Assembly (NCBI GenBank): GCA_036429605.1
Contig: JAVFKD010000004.1
Span: 1,302,001-1,366,000, forward strand
DNA: 64,000 nt
Reading direction: 5' to 3'
DNA from: Cladobotryum mycophilum
Lineage: Eukaryota > Ascomycota > Sordariomycetes > Hypocreales > Hypocreaceae
Shown here one piece after another: positions 32,066 through 45,405 of this stretch. The position numbers were made by a program, and so were the translations under genes. The number at the start of each line of letters is the position of its first letter. The stretch's first letter is position 1. The notes under the pieces are model-generated. The model ran no database searches. It saw nothing but the letters and a program-made list of their open reading frames with translations, and was not told the DNA's origin.

Positions 32066-33194
32066 ATGTCCACAAATACACGTCTCTTCGAATCTGGGCT
32101 CGCCACGCCGCCGGTGACGCCTTGTCTAGATGCCCTCATTCGAAAGCATCTAGAGATTGCCGCTCGTGATATTGTCATGAACTCATCACATACACCACCA
32201 TCACCGCCTTCCGAACCCCCTTCAGCATCCAATGCTGGCTTGGTAAACGAAATGGGCGACTACCTGATCCGAACAGCGATGCTGTGGTCGCAACTTACCG
32301 AGAACCTGATGCAGGGTTCTCATATTGATCTTGCTGCTCTCGAAATCCTCGAGCAGACGCGAACAACCACCCACTGCGCAGATTTAACCGCCGTTGCTGC
32401 CATGGATGCCAGCCTCAGCCGCCTTCGGTATGACCCCTTTATCCAATGTGGTTGTAGTTGCCATGGGTACAGTAGAAGAGTATTGCAATGCTGACTCCAT
32501 CTTGACCCTAACTTGCAGAAAGATTCGCGACTTGACAGCCAAGTTTTCCCGTGATGTCCAGGCTATCTGGCGGCCCGAGCCCTATGTAAAGATGGAATCA
32601 TCTCCAGTCATGCAGACCATAGAGTCACCCTGCTTGGAGGTCCCATCGGTTCCACACTCCATATCGGTAATGGGGAATGCAGATCCACGAAATCAAAGGT
32701 TGCGAAGGGGGCCTCCCGAAAACATACTCGCGGCACGGCCACAGGGAAGAGAGCCCTCGGAATCAGAAGAGTCAGGGGACGATGATGATGATGACGAGGA
32801 GCAGTTCTCGCGCATCGACATGGAGGCCCTAAGGCAACGAGGCAAGGGCACGTATTATTGCCCAAAGGGTCAGCGGTGCGATAAAGGAGGGGTCGACAAG
32901 GACGGACACCTAGTACTCTTCGACCGCAACTCATCTTTCGCGTATGTAGTAGACACCCCTCCAGCTCATGTCTGTTGGACGGTCTTGTTTCGATGAGACT
33001 GCCAGCAGATGCAAGATGAATACGCCATCTGCCCCTAGCGTGATGCTAATCGGAAGGATAGGCAACATTGTAACAAACATCGGAAACCTTGGCGGTGTGA
33101 CTTGCCGGGATGCCCCAATCCGCCCAAGAAACGCAGGTTTGCGCGTCGCGATGGATTAGACAGACACAAAGCCACGGTCAAACATTATACCTGA
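32066..33194 (+). CDS. C2H2 zinc-finger protein, putative transcription factor
   Basis: Three exons (32066-32427, 32519-32941, 33062-33194) with introns of 91 and 120 bp encode 305 residues. The N-terminal 120 residues include a helical segment (LIRKHLEIAARDIV and MGDYLIRTAMLWSQLTENLM). A Ser/Glu/Asp-rich acidic stretch (ESEESGDDDDDDEEQF) precedes the finger region. The C terminus reads HCNKHRKPWRCDLPGC, then RRFARRDGLDRHKATVKH: one C2H2 finger, with KHRKPWRC as seen in many fungal C2H2 regulators. The second intron was placed between GTATGT and GGATAG because a CTAAT branch site lies 14 bp before the acceptor and the join is in frame. The ATG at 32066 is the first in this frame. Targets are unknown. 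Confidence 0.8.
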
Positions 33195-33604
33195 CATGAG
33201 ATGAAGTCAGTCAAGTCAGGTCAGACACACCTGATTGTTAGTTTATAAAAACCCCCCCTCCCCTGCCTAGGGGGTATGTTTGCATGTCCTAGACCCCCAC
33301 GACGGAGAGGGGTAAGGGTAGGCACAGGAAGGAAGGCATGCGCTGGACTCTATTGGCCGACCTTGTTTGCGAAAGCCGACGAGCCCCCAACATATGGTCG
33401 GCGATGATGGCATGGCTACAAGGAAGTAACAAGAAGCAATGTAGTAAAAAGAAGTCGGTGTGAGGAAATGAAGGAATGAAAGTCGTGCGGCTCGACCCGA
33501 GACCGCGGCTCTGGCCTGGCGCCGTCTTTCTTGGACCGGCGGCGTCTAGAGATGGAGACAGCTGCTGTATGACTATGACACGGAAGTGGATGTCACGGTA
33601 CATG

Positions 33605-33632
33605 TGTGAGTGTGTGTGTGTGTGTGTGTGTG
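33605..33632. repeat. (TG)n microsatellite
   Basis: About fourteen TG dinucleotides with one early interruption, downstream of the C2H2 gene. Confidence 0.9.
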
Positions 33633-35656
33633 AGGGAAGCCATTCCGCCACCGGCCGCCCATGTCTTGTCCAGATTGCTCTTTTGCATTCCCTCGTTTGG
33701 GGCTGGCGGGAGCGGCTACGGCTAGGCATGATGATGATATCAAACGGAAAAGAGGAGAGCTGTCTGATTAGTCGGGAGACCCCCGTAGAGATATAGAAGG
33801 AATAGGAGCCAAGAATAGCGTCGCGGGCTGCAGCATTGCCAATTCCAGAGGCTGATGTCAGGAAGGATTGGTTGTGAGTGGTTGAGAAGTGAAGTTGGGG
33901 TGGACTGGGCAAGGAAAAGGATTCATGGATCTGGGTTTTCTTTGGGTGCATGGGATGGGATGGGCGGCCGAAAAGTTTCGGGTGCGATATAAGTGCTGCG
34001 TTATGGGGCCGAAAGGGACAGGATAGGACAGTGACGGGACCAGCGTTTGTTTCGGAAGACTGCACTGGGCTTTATTTGTTTGTTTTGTGTTTTATTTTCG
34101 TGCCAAGTATTTTTTTATTACTACTACTATTATTATTATTATTACTACTATTGATTGTTATTATTTTCTTTTTCCTTTACGAGACTATCCGCACAAAATA
34201 AAGTGACTGAATCATGATTGGATGGCATGGCATGGCATTTGCAGGCATTTGGATTCCGATCTTGAGATTTATGAATGGTCCCGACCATCGCGACCGCACG
34301 CACCACCAAAGGTCTCGGAGATGGGAAAGGAGGCTTGACCTGACTTGCTTGCTTTTAGGCCGGCTAGCTGGCTAGCTGGCTTGCTTGCTTGCTTGGCCTT
34401 CTCTTGCACAGAGTACAGATACAGAGAGTTATGGAATAGACCTGTTATGTGTGTCATGGACAATGTTTCTCCATGTTGATGCACACTCCGATGCGTGCCT
34501 GATCGCCCCACACAATTAAACCGAGTGTGGTGAGGTGACATTTTCCCTTCGGAGGACGCGAGACTCACTTTATCCCACTTTGTTCCTGGAGTGTGTCCTT
34601 TGCTTATACGAAGTACACAAAAAAAAACATGGCATTACATTATTACCTACGAAGTAACATGACATGCCCTGTTGGAAGGGCCGAGATGGAACAGGATTCT
34701 TTTGTTTGTCCCCTCTTCTCGGGTCCAGCCCTTGTCTTTTTCTCTCCTTCTTCCTGGCTGCAAAACGCAAACAAAAGACACGCATGACCGTCTGCAGAGG
34801 GCCATAAGCCTGCATCACCTTAGTTGACAGCTTTGACCGGTCAATTTACTGGGCGCTCACCGATATATTGCAAAGCAGCTCTATCCAGCAAATGGGGAAG
34901 AGTAAGTTTGCTCCACCCAAAGGATGAGAGAGAGAGAGAGAGAGAAAATAGGCCGCGCATGGGTAAGTACATACATGGCAAAAAAACAGACTCGGGCAGA
35001 CAGACGGACAGACAAACAGACAAGCAAGCAAACAAGCAAACCAGAAAGAGAGGCTGCATATTGGTGCATCTCAGGTCTGCCTGTCTGCCCGTCTCTGCTT
35101 CCTTGCTCCCTCTATCTCTGTGGGCGTGTGTCTTAGTGGGTGCCGATTTTTATCGGGTCTTTCGGGTCGTCCTTGTCACAGATCGCGCGTGGGGGTCGCG
35201 CTGGCAGGGTAGGAGATAACCTTGTAACCTGAAAAGCTTGGGGCCCCACGCTGATTGGTAAGGTGTACGACGTAAAGTGCTGCACATGACGATGAGCAGC
35301 ATCAGACAAACACCAGCAAATAAGCAAACAAGAGGTGCGGGTATGTACTGTACATACCTACATACCCCCATCCTACATGGTGCCCTGCCATGTCCGGACC
35401 TGCCTGTTGCCGAGTCAAACAAGACCAGGGGAGAGGGGACAGCTCATCACAATCAGGAGTCACGAGGAGAGGCTGGAAGCGGAGGACAAGACGTGAGAGG
35501 GCCATCACGCATCACAGTAAGACGCCTTTGCATTCTGACCTCGCTTCCAGATCTGCGGCCCATCTGAACGCCCATTGCTACCCAAGATCGACTTTGTTTC
35601 TTTGACCTGACCTATCCTTCCCCCGCCGCCGCCTTCTTCTCACAATTCTACTCTAC

Positions 35657-35689
35657 TGCTGTGCTGTGCTGTGCTGTGCTATGCTGTGC
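35657..35689. repeat. (TGCTG)n pentanucleotide repeat
   Basis: Six copies of TGCTG, one with a single substitution (TATGCTG). Confidence 0.85.
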
Positions 35690-37825
35690 AGGAGAAGGCA
35701 AGAAGGCGAAAGGCCAGTTCGTACTGTAGCACAGCCCGAATCAAGCTAATTCTCCCGACAGAGTGGAATCGGTCAGGAACCGTCCATCCACCCGGCCAGC
35801 TCTCTCTACCTTGGCTATCTTTGTCTCCCCCCTTTCTTTTTCTTTCTTTCCTTCTGTTACAGTACCTACTGGAGATCGCTCGGTCAGAGACCAGGCTCGT
35901 GGGACCTGCCCTCCCACTCTACGGAGTTAAGGGTGGATGACTCGCAGAAACACAAACGGGAGTTGAAGACAAAGAGTGGACGCTTGTGTCGGATAATTAC
36001 CCAGAAGTGTGTCACTTCGGATGTTCAAATGTCTCTCATCGGATCAAGGACATGGTGCAAGGGTTGGGCTGGTGATACTTGGGGTCTTGGACGGACGTCT
36101 TTTTTTCTTGTTTGGGATATGACATGACATGGCAGGACCGGACAAGACAAGGGAGACAACAACGCACATCACGGATTTTGTGTGTAGGGGGAGAGGGGGA
36201 GTGCCTGTGCGAATATTATCGGTCAGGCATCATCATGTCGCCATCCAGAAACACCGAAGCCTTGGCAAACAAAGCAGTCTCATCTTTCATCCCGGTGAGA
36301 AGGGAGAGAAGAGATGATGGCCGATGAGAGGAGGAAGGGGGAAACAACATGTCTCTCTTGATATGACGATGCAGGATTAAACTGCGACTCGGTGAGTGAT
36401 TAACTGGCCAACAATCTCACACACAGACGGGAAGTTTGGAGAGACTGCAGGCGAGAGGAATTTGGAAAAGACCAGTCGACCAACGGGACACTTCCCAGGG
36501 TAAAAACCACATCGTCATGCAGGTGAGTGGTACTGGAGCACATTATTCCAGATGCTGGGCCTGGGGGGTTTGTTGGCTTAGCTGCTTAAGTTTGTCATGT
36601 CATGCCATGCCATGCCATGCTCTCTCCTCGGCTGGTTGTTTTGACTGTGCAGGATGGCGTCTGTTGAAGATGGCGTCACGTTGCAGACGCATATCGTGGC
36701 GAAGACAGTGTCTTATTGGGCACCCAATATCTTGGAATGGATGGATGGCGCCGTCCTCTTTTTCTCCCCTAAACGACAATGGAGGGGAGCCTCAACATGG
36801 GACAACTCGGTCTTCCTCTAATTGACTAACTAACCAACCAACCAACTAAGACGTTGCTACCACTTCTCGAGATTAGGCCTCGATCGGGGGATCTGGATGG
36901 TTATGATTCTGATACGGGAGACCCCCCTCCCCCTTTCTCCTCGTCCTCTCTTCTCTCCCTTAGCTTCGCATTCTGGATGAATCAGAGGACACCATTGAAC
37001 ATGCGACCTGAACCATTGCATCCCCATCCTTTTTTTTTTTTTTTTTCGAAACTTCAGGTCTCCACCGGCTTTGCTAGATTGTAGAAGGTGTAGAACAAGA
37101 AAATCTCACCGCCTCGTTCCAGCTTTGCTGCAGGACAATCTAAAAAAGCTGTGCGACCCAACATTGCAATCAATTCCTTCGGTCGTTTTCGGCTGATATA
37201 GTGCCTGCACGTGGTTGCTTGACGGTGCGGGCCTAAAGCATTCCAACGGAGTTTTTGTTTTTGGCTCTTGGTTTATGAAAAGGATACCTAATGTAGTAAA
37301 GAGAAGAGAGGGGATTGATTGACCGAGAAGAGGAGGCGAGAGAAGAGAGACAAGAGAACAGTTTCTCCTCCCACTTTCAGATTTCTGAAAATGCATATCC
37401 CAAAAATGCCCACACGCATACACACCACACACTCCCCCTCCGCCTCTCCGCCTTTCCGCCTTTCCGCCTCTCTTTTCAAATCTCGATCTGTAGCTGGAAC
37501 CCGCCAGTGCGTCAATCTTGAAACTTAGTTGAAGCTTGGACGAGGGTTCCGCATTCCATATGTACGTAGATCCCTCTTTTTCTCGCCTTTCTTTTCTTTT
37601 TTCTCCTGCACGCACACTATTCCGGGGCGTTTTTTTTTAAAACACACATGAAAAAGGAAAAAGGAAAAAATAGGTTGGGCTTCCTTTTTTCCTTTTGCCC
37701 TTAACCGGACCCGACTAATGTTGTTGTTTCTTGTTGCCTTTCAGCGGAGTGGAAGCGCTAAATCTGTGTGGCGTACGAGTTGTAACCTTGTTGCTTGCAT
37801 GTCAGGCACAGCGGCCGGGCCCCGG

Positions 37826-37864
37826 ACGACGACGAAGAAGAAGAAGACGACGACGACGACGAAG
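37826..37864. repeat. (GAC)n/(GAA)n trinucleotide tract
   Basis: Runs of GAC, then GAAGAAGAA, then GAC again over 39 bp. It resembles a coding acidic tract but sits in no supported gene. Confidence 0.8.
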
Positions 37865-38011
37865 TACCTACAGAAAGAGAGAGGGCCTGGCTGGGCTGGG
37901 CTGGACTGGGCTGAGCTGGGTTCTTCTCCCCCAAACAGCCCCAGCTGTAAAGTCGTTTCTTCTTTTGGCGCTTCAGCGGATGTACTTCCCCCTCCTCTCC
38001 TCTCCTCTCCC

Positions 38012-38036
38012 CCCAAAACCCCAAAACCCCAAAACA
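38012..38036. repeat. (CCCCAAAA)3 tandem repeat
   Basis: Three copies of CCCCAAAA following a CTCCT pyrimidine tract, near the middle of the gene-free region. Confidence 0.85.
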
Positions 38037-40600
38037 CTACCTAGACTTGGTACCTACACCAACGACCTACCCTTGAACAAGCCCAAAAAGCAAGGCCCTG
38101 CTGCTCATTCTTTCTATTAAAAGTGTACGCCACCAGCCATGGGAATGGGGATGGATCTCAATCTGATGTGTGGTACAGGACGGCTAAATCATCGTACATG
38201 AATGCATCACCGCCATGCCCGTATGTATGTATGTACATCCTACGTACTGTAGCATCCATGTGTCCATCTGTGTATGTACGTGTCCCGTATGTAGGTAATA
38301 GTAGTGGCACGGGCAGTAAAAGAAAAGAAAAAAGGTACATTTCTCGCCCATCAATCACACACACACTTACGCACACGCCCCCCAATAACACCAGCTATTG
38401 CATCTCTCTCTCTCTTTTTTTTTTTTTTTGCCTCCTTCGTTCTCCACCCCCATGTAGGTCTAAGAAAGAAGAAGAAAAAGGGCATGTACATTATTACTAT
38501 TACTACGAGCGAGAGAAACACAAGGCGAGAGAGAGAGAGATGAAAGGGAAAACGGGCCCCGCAAGGGCGACGACTCAATCGAAGGTTTCAACGGATCAAA
38601 CCGGGGAAAGAGAGACGACAAGATTAATTAAAAAGGCAAAAATGGCGAAAGAAGGCGTTAGTAGATCTAGACAGGGTTGACAGGGTAGAAAGGAGGAGAG
38701 AGACAACAAGAAGCTTTTTTTTTTCTTTTCTTTCCTTTCCTTTCTTGATTAACTAACCAGACTGACTCCGGACACGGCGATGAGGTAACACTGTTTGAAT
38801 AAGTTTTTGTTGGTGGTGGTAGCGAGACAACCTGTTCAACGAAAAGGCTCGGAGTGGCCATGCCCATATTACCATTACACTTTTTAGTCAAATTGGGGGA
38901 GGGGACCACTGGTCAAGTTCGCTTGTGTCAAGTGAACAAATGAAACTGTGAGGGGGAGGGGAGGGGGTGGGTTCACTTCCAAGGTTGCTTTAGTGAACCT
39001 TGACCGAAAAAGATTGGAGTGAGCGAGTTGAGTGAGAAACGGATGGGATGAGATGAGAATGGGGGATGGGGATGTTGGGTTTCGCCAATGTGTGATGATA
39101 ATGTGATGATGTCTTGTTATGTGACCTGATTTCTCGTTGTTATTATTACACTGCACACACGCAGTATCACCCCGACGTTAGACATTTTTTCCATGCAGCG
39201 TTTACATCAGGAAAAGAAAGTACATACTTTTTTTGGGGTATAATAATAATAATTTAATTAGATCAAATAATAAAAGTAGGTACTATACATACTTCCAGCT
39301 TGTAAATAAAATAAAATAAAAAATAAAACATACGAGCTTCTTTCCTTTTTCTTAGCGCGGGTCACCGGGGATAGCGCCTAATAGTACGTACTTTGCAACA
39401 AACGAAAGGAAGGAAAGTAGGACGGAGTGTTTTTTTTTTCCCTTTCTTTCCTTCTTGCTGGTTGGTGTCATTTATCGTCTCATCATCATTTTTCTTTTCT
39501 TTCGTGTGCCTTGGTCTGTGTTCTGCCATGTCATGTCTCTCTTTTCTCTCATTCTTTTCTCGTATCGTCTCGTTTCTCTCTCGCCTGCAGCATTTCATCG
39601 TCGTAACAACAAAAGAGAAGGTACGGAGTACCTAGTCTGTTAATCTAGTTTGGCCTCGTTTGGTTGGCACATCCCGTCTCGGTCTCCTACTCCGTCCCAC
39701 AGCCGCCAACCGAACATGACCCCGGTCTAGGTTGATCTCTCTTCTTGTCTGTCTTGTCTGTCTCTCAGTCTCTCTGCTGCTTCTCTGCTGTCCCTCGTCG
39801 TTTTGCCTGCCTGCCTGCCATACCACGACCAAAACCTAACCGCTTGTTTTCTCTTAACACCTAACCTAACGTAACTAACACAGACTTTTTGGCTCTCGTC
39901 TCGTCTCTCTTCTCGCCGGGATCCCCTCTTAGTTAGCACCAAAAAAAAAACCACTCTTTTCTTATTCTTCTTCTCTCTCTTCTCCAATTTGCCCCAGATC
40001 TCTCTTTTTTTGGTCCCTAATTGCCCACACACCCCCCTTACCTTTTCCCTACTTGTCTCCCTGCCCTGTTAACATGTCGAGAGAGAGAAAAAAAGCCCTT
40101 TTTTCGACCTTTCTCCACCACAAATACTCGCACACCACAAACAGGGGGTGTGTATTGAGGGAAACAAAAACAAAAAAAGAGGACATGCGGTACGGTACCT
40201 ACATACAAAGTAGAAACATTTTTATTTGAGAGAGGAGACCAGAAGGAAGACACAGAGAGAGAGAAAATGGATCCCCTTTTTTTCTCGTCCTTCTCTCCTC
40301 CGAGAATGAGACAGCCTACAACCTTGTGTGTGCTTGGCCCCCCCGGGACACGTCAATGGTGCTCCCATGTTCCCATGTTCCCTGACGCCGCCGTGGGTGG
40401 CCGGGCTCCGGGTCCACGATGGGATGTGACTGAGAGGCGTTCTTGTTCCTGGTCCGGCTCCCTTTTTGGGGGTGCAATGGGGACATCCATCGGCTCTTGA
40501 TTCACCTTGGTGACACACCTTTTCTGGTTTGCTCTGACGTCGCCGTCCTTTCCCTTCCCCCAATCTTCCAGTTCCGGGTCGAGTTTGGACACTTTCTGGG

Positions 40601-40606
40601 TATAAA
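40601..40606 (+). promoter_or_regulatory. TATA box of the FAD oxidoreductase gene
   Basis: TATAAA lies 322 bp before the ATG at 40923. The interval is a CT/CA-rich leader with no ATG, so the first AUG of a transcript starting here would be the assigned start codon. Confidence 0.6.
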
Positions 40607-40922
40607 GTTCCCTTGCACCCGGCCCTCTAGATCGCCTCGAGCTCTCTCGAAACAGAGCTATACCATCTACACACACATACACATACACACAACTCATATT
40701 CTTATATACATATACACTTGTGTCATCGACATCTTACAAGATTCCCATATCTTCATTGCCATTTCACTCAAATCTTCCATTCTTGTTTGGAGTTCCATCA
40801 TATCCGTTGTTGCAACCCATCATCCCACTCCGTTTTTTTTTGTGTCTCAATCAGCCGCACGGAACGTGCCGACTTACACCACAAACACCACACGCTCAAC
40901 ACTCTCACACATACCCCGAAAA

Positions 40923-42707
40923 ATGCATATCATCACTGATTCATTGTCGACCTCGTCGACGCCATCCTCTTCCCCTTCGCCTTCTCTAGAGCCCTCCTCA
41001 CCAGCTTCCTCCGCCTCTTCTCTAGATGACTTCTCCTCTGTTGTCATCATCGGTGCTGGCAACTTTGGCGCCGCAACTGCGCTGAGCCTCGCCCAGCGAA
41101 GGAGGGACGTCAGAGTTACACTGGTCGACACTACGGCTTACCCCAACCCCAGAGCGGCCTCGCATGATATCAACAAGATTGTCCGCGATGATTACCCAGA
41201 TCAGCTCTACATGCAGATGCTCAAAAAGGCCATGCCCCAGTGGCGCAATGACGAGCTCTACAACCCATGGTACCACGAGGTGGGCATGCTGCGGGCTGAT
41301 GGCTCCCATTTTGGCGAGCAGAGCATGAAATCTTACCAGGACATGGGCATCTCCAACGACTCCGAGTTCCTGCCCGTCGAGGAAGTTCGGCAACGCTGGA
41401 ACGGTGCATTTGCTACAGCCAACTTTGGCAATTTGGACAAGATCCTGTATAACCCCACTGTGGGGTTTGCGGAGGCAGACAAGGCCCTCGAGGCTGTGAT
41501 CAAGGCGGCTGTGGACCACGGCGTCCAGTACGTGGTTGGGGAGATGAAGAGCCTCGCTTTTGGCGCCGACGGACAATGCGCCGGGGTTGAGCTCACGACC
41601 GGGGAGGTCCTGCGAGCGGATAAGACGCTCTTGGCTACGGGTGCCAGGACAGGCTCCCTTCTCGCCCAGAGCGCTCCCGAGAACAAGAGCCTGCACGTTG
41701 GTGACCGATTGGTGGCTACCGGGGCCATTAGCTTCTGCGCGAAGCTGCACGGCGAGCAAAGGGAAAAGTTCTCTCCCATTCCCGTCTTGAAGAACTGTCT
41801 GCCCGAGGTCAAAGGTACGCAGCGTATGAATTTTTTTCTTCTCCCCCTTCCTGAAAGAATCAGGCCATTCCAACCACCCCCCACCTCTTCCAGATTCGGG
41901 GGGTTTTTACAAGGATTACACATATCGGGGGGAGAGAGGGAAAAGATTGAGAGAAAAATGTCGCTAACACAAGAGACACGCAGGTGAGGGCATGTCCATT
42001 CTCAAGGATGGCACCATCAAGTTCAACTGTGATATGTGCTTCACCAATTATGTTGACTTCCCCGCCATCGGTGAGAAGATGTCAGTCGTGCCCGACGCTG
42101 CGTCCTACAACAGCTGGACTGGCCCAGATTTCATCAACTTCTTCAAGGAGCGCGCGCGGAAGACCCTGAATGGTCTGTACGGCGAGGAAGTCGAGAACGT
42201 CCCAATTGACTCGTATCGTATGTGCTGGTAAGTCTTTTTTTCTCTTTCTCTCCCTTCTCTTTCCCTCCCCTCTTTTTTTTTTTTTTTTTTGTTCCCCTTC
42301 CAAACTTTCCGATGCCCTGCCCCCTGGTCTAGAAGCAAGAATCGCAACCGCATCACACACAAGCACATACAAGCACACCCCATATTTCTCGTCCCCATAA
42401 CGCCCCCCATGTCTAATGTATGACCCGCACTTACTTACACCGATCGCCCAGGGACGCCTCCACACCGACCCATGACTTTCTCATCACGCCGCACCCTCAC
42501 AGCGAAGGCTTGTTCGTGGCCACCGGTGGCTCGTTCCATGGCTGGAAGTTCTTGCCAGTGATTGGCGACTACATTGTCGACATGATGCACGGCGCTCTCT
42601 CTGCAGAATTCTCTGACCGGTGGGCTTGGGACAAGAAAGGCGGTGATGGACATTCCGCCAACCCAACATACCAGGTGGTTGGGGATCTGCAACAGTGGCT
42701 CTCGTGA
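40923..42707 (+). CDS. FAD-dependent amine oxidase, amadoriase/sarcosine oxidase-like
   Basis: Three exons (40923-41814, 41984-42227, 42452-42707) with introns of 169 and 224 bp encode 463 residues. After a Ser/Pro-rich N terminus of about 38 residues, the dinucleotide fold reads VVIIGAGNFGAATALSLAQR (about 40-59). ASHDINKIVRDDYPD follows, a signature of fungal fructosyl-amino-acid oxidases (amadoriases) and saccharopine oxidases. In YRMCWDAST the Cys is at the usual covalent flavin attachment position of this family, rebuilt across intron 2. The C terminus has LFVATGGSFHGWKFLPVIGD, the second FAD-contacting segment. These enzymes oxidise secondary amines such as fructosyl-lysine, saccharopine or sarcosine with release of peroxide. 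Substrate is undetermined. No C-terminal peroxisome tripeptide is present; it ends in QQWLS. Confidence 0.9.
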
Positions 42708-44206
42708 ACCCCCTCCCTCCCAAATTCATGATTTGACGATCTAAACCTAAGGTTTGATGGGACACACACATACACACACGCATAACCCACATGACCAAAA
42801 AAGAGAAAAAGTAAAACATACAGAATAGCAATTTGTGCTTGGGAAAGACACATGGATTGGGATTGATTTTTTTTCCTTTTCTTTTCTGCAAGCTGTGCAA
42901 ACAGCTAGAGGAGTTTATGACTACTGGGGACACCATGGGAAATACACACAGACGCTGGGGGAGTCTTTTCTTCTTCTTTTCTTTTCTTTTCTTTTTCATT
43001 ATTCTATTACACACTTTCTAGTTTTATGACCTTTCTACTACACATACTGCCTATGGGTTTATGTGGGAACAAACAGTTGGAGTTGGATAGGCACACACGG
43101 TACGGCGTTTTTTTTTCTTTCTCTTTCTTCTTTTTTTTTCGCCATCTCTTTGCTAGTGTCCCTTTTTTTTTCCCCCTTTGGGCATGAAGGGCTAGACAAA
43201 GAGAATGGGCATGGGAACATGGGATTGGGATTGGGAGGATGACAATGTGCGGGGCAGTATACGAATTACATCTGGGAAAGGGTCTTCTGGCTCACATGAG
43301 CATTTGTTTGCTATTAGGAATCTGAATACACATTTTTTATCATTATTAACTACTATTACTATGACTGTGACTGTGATTATGACTACAAGTACAACTATCA
43401 TGAGAAAAAATGGTTTCAGGCAGCGGGAATGTGCATTGCATGGTTCTTAGTCACAAAAAAGATGCGTTTGTCTCATATTTTTTTGCCCTCTCCTGTACAA
43501 TCATCATAATTGCCTATGTAGTAATGTAGTATGGACATGGGGTATGGAGCATGGGGCATTGGGGGGGATATAATATGAGCGATTGGGTACTATTTCCCTT
43601 TCTCTCCTTAGCCCTATTTATGGGGAAACACCATATGGAGCTCTTCATTTCCAATGACCTAAGAAGAATGGGGGGAGACGAGGGGAGAGGGAACGACTTG
43701 TCGCTTTCTGATAGATGATCGCGGGGGAGACAACATGGAAACAATTCGTCCAAGGTTGAATTTTTTAACCGACGTCTGGCAGAGAATGCCTTCTGCTTTC
43801 TGCTACTTGCTGGGGTTACACTTTCCTTGAACCTTGGGGGGGGTTATTTCGTTGGTGGATAGGGATGCGGATGCGGATGTGCATGGTGGATGAGTGTGGA
43901 GAGGGAGAGAGGTTAGGCTAGGTAAGGCTTGGTTGTGCTACCGCAGTCTGGGCGGAACCACAAACGTGTCTTGAATGGGCTAATTGGGCCAATCGGAAAA
44001 GGGTGACTGAGAAAAGGGAGCTGCCACGCTTTGTCGACAAGCGGCTAGGTTCCAAGGGTAAAATACACAAAAATGCAACCGTGATATTATGTGGGGTGTG
44101 GTATTTCATGGAGAAAACAGCCAAGACCTCAAACTTGCCCCCTTCCTTTCCAAAGGTAAAAAAAAAATGATGCTTGTTTTCCCTCGTTTGGAACCCTACC
44201 TGTAAT

Positions 44207-44234
44207 GGCTGGCTGGCTGGCTGGCTGGCTGGCT
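44207..44234. repeat. (GGCT)7 tetranucleotide repeat
   Basis: Seven exact GGCT units ending in GGCTAGTTGG. The same unit occurs inverted at 61232-61258 and in degenerate form at 34360-34395. Confidence 0.9.
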
Positions 44235-45391
44235 AGTTGGTTGGGCGGCAGCCGGGCGGGCTTGATACCAACGGATGGAACGTTCAAGGTTGGGTGTGAC
44301 TCGCGGGACGACCTGCGCGTGCCTAAAAAACTGCTGTCAGGCACAGATAAGAATCCATACCAATCAACAGTGTGGAGACATGCGCGTCTTGGCTTGTCTT
44401 CAAAAGGGACCCCAATCATGTTGGATGGGTGATGAGGGATGGATGGGGTGGTTGATGAACGGGGGGCCCAACGCGGGCAATCCCACAGCCGTGGCTTATT
44501 GTCTTCCAAATCTTTTTTCTTGCTTGTCTGTGATGAACCGTGAGAAAGCCAAGGATATGATATGCACGATCAAGCTCTTCAGTTCGTTCCAATGTACATA
44601 TGCAAGCCGACAAATTAGTCGTAGATTGGGATGTGATGATGTGAGGTGAGGTGATGTGATTGATGTGATGTCCCAATTCCCAACCCCAGCTTATGTAACC
44701 CTGCAGCTCAGTCGTAGTAGTCGTCGCCCACGGGTCTCTTTTGCATGTGGGGTCCGGACTCTCATACATCCATGGCCAGCCAGATGTCTTTTGTGATAAT
44801 CTTGGCAAGGCTGTATGTATACCGATCCCCATGACCAGATATCTTACTGTACCTACACAAAGCTCAAAGTCCGGCGTATCTTTTGCTGCTCCGCGCCTAT
44901 CATATCTCGGCATTTTGAGCCTTTCCCTCTGTGCCTATATCCTTTCGCTTGCTTGGAATCCTGACGCTGACTGCGCCTGTTGCCCGCGATGTTCCCATTG
45001 TGATGCTGACTGCTTGCTTGCCTGCTTACCTGCGGCCTGTAATGTGATGTGATGCTGTGATGCGATTACATGTCGTTTCGGCTCTGACCTACTCTTCTTT
45101 ATCCGCCCCCAAACGGGGCCAAACAGGGCAGCTCCAGGATCCTGCCTCCGGGGTTCGACATCGGCAAGGGATGCCACAGGCGAGCAATTCGAGGTCACAT
45201 GGACCCCTCCAGGCAGGCATCATCGAGAGGGGAAGAAGCTATATCACCAATCACCTGAACTTGACCTAGGTAGCCCCCAGTCCCTCGGTCAAGATACGGA
45301 AACGAGAATAGAGGAATCAATCAATCCCTCCCTCCTTACCTCATTTCTCAACTGATGTGAGAATGCAAGGTTTGCCAAACGAGCAACCAAG

Positions 45392-45405
45392 CCCCCCCCC
45401 CCCCC
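45392..45405. repeat. C14 homopolymer
   Basis: Fourteen consecutive C on the + strand, the longest C run noticed in the window. Its length should be regarded as uncertain. Confidence 0.85.

Larger units (their letters stand above)
33195..40922. other. 7.7-kb gene-free region with many microsatellites
   Basis: No gene supported. The long minus-strand frame at 33289-34065 is Ser/His-rich, runs through a TG microsatellite and lacks family motifs. Repeats include (TG)n at 33605-33632, ATT/ACT runs at 34120-34155, GGCTAGCT-type repeats at 34360-34395, (AG)n at 34926-34946, ACAG/ACAA repeats at 34996-35041, (TGCTG)n at 35657-35689, (ATGCC)n at 36596-36620, T17 at 37030-37046, (GAC/GAA)n at 37826-37864, (GGGCT)n at 37889-37920 and CCCCAAAA repeats at 38012-38036. 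The right end is the promoter and leader of the FAD enzyme. TACGGAGTA occurs at 39622. Confidence 0.5.

Noticed and set aside
33289..34065. 258-codon minus-strand frame
   Set aside because: It reads through a (TG)n microsatellite (HTHTHTH), has no domain, and is in a repeat-rich gene-free region.
38012..38036. CCCCAAAA repeat resembling ciliate telomere sequence
   Set aside because: Only three copies, internal to a fungal chromosome and adjoining a CTCCT tract; fungal telomeres use TTAGGG-like units.
40443..40922. Upstream in-frame extension of the FAD oxidase
   Set aside because: The TATA box at 40601 lies inside it, and the stretch from there to 40923 is CA/CT-rich leader without ATG.
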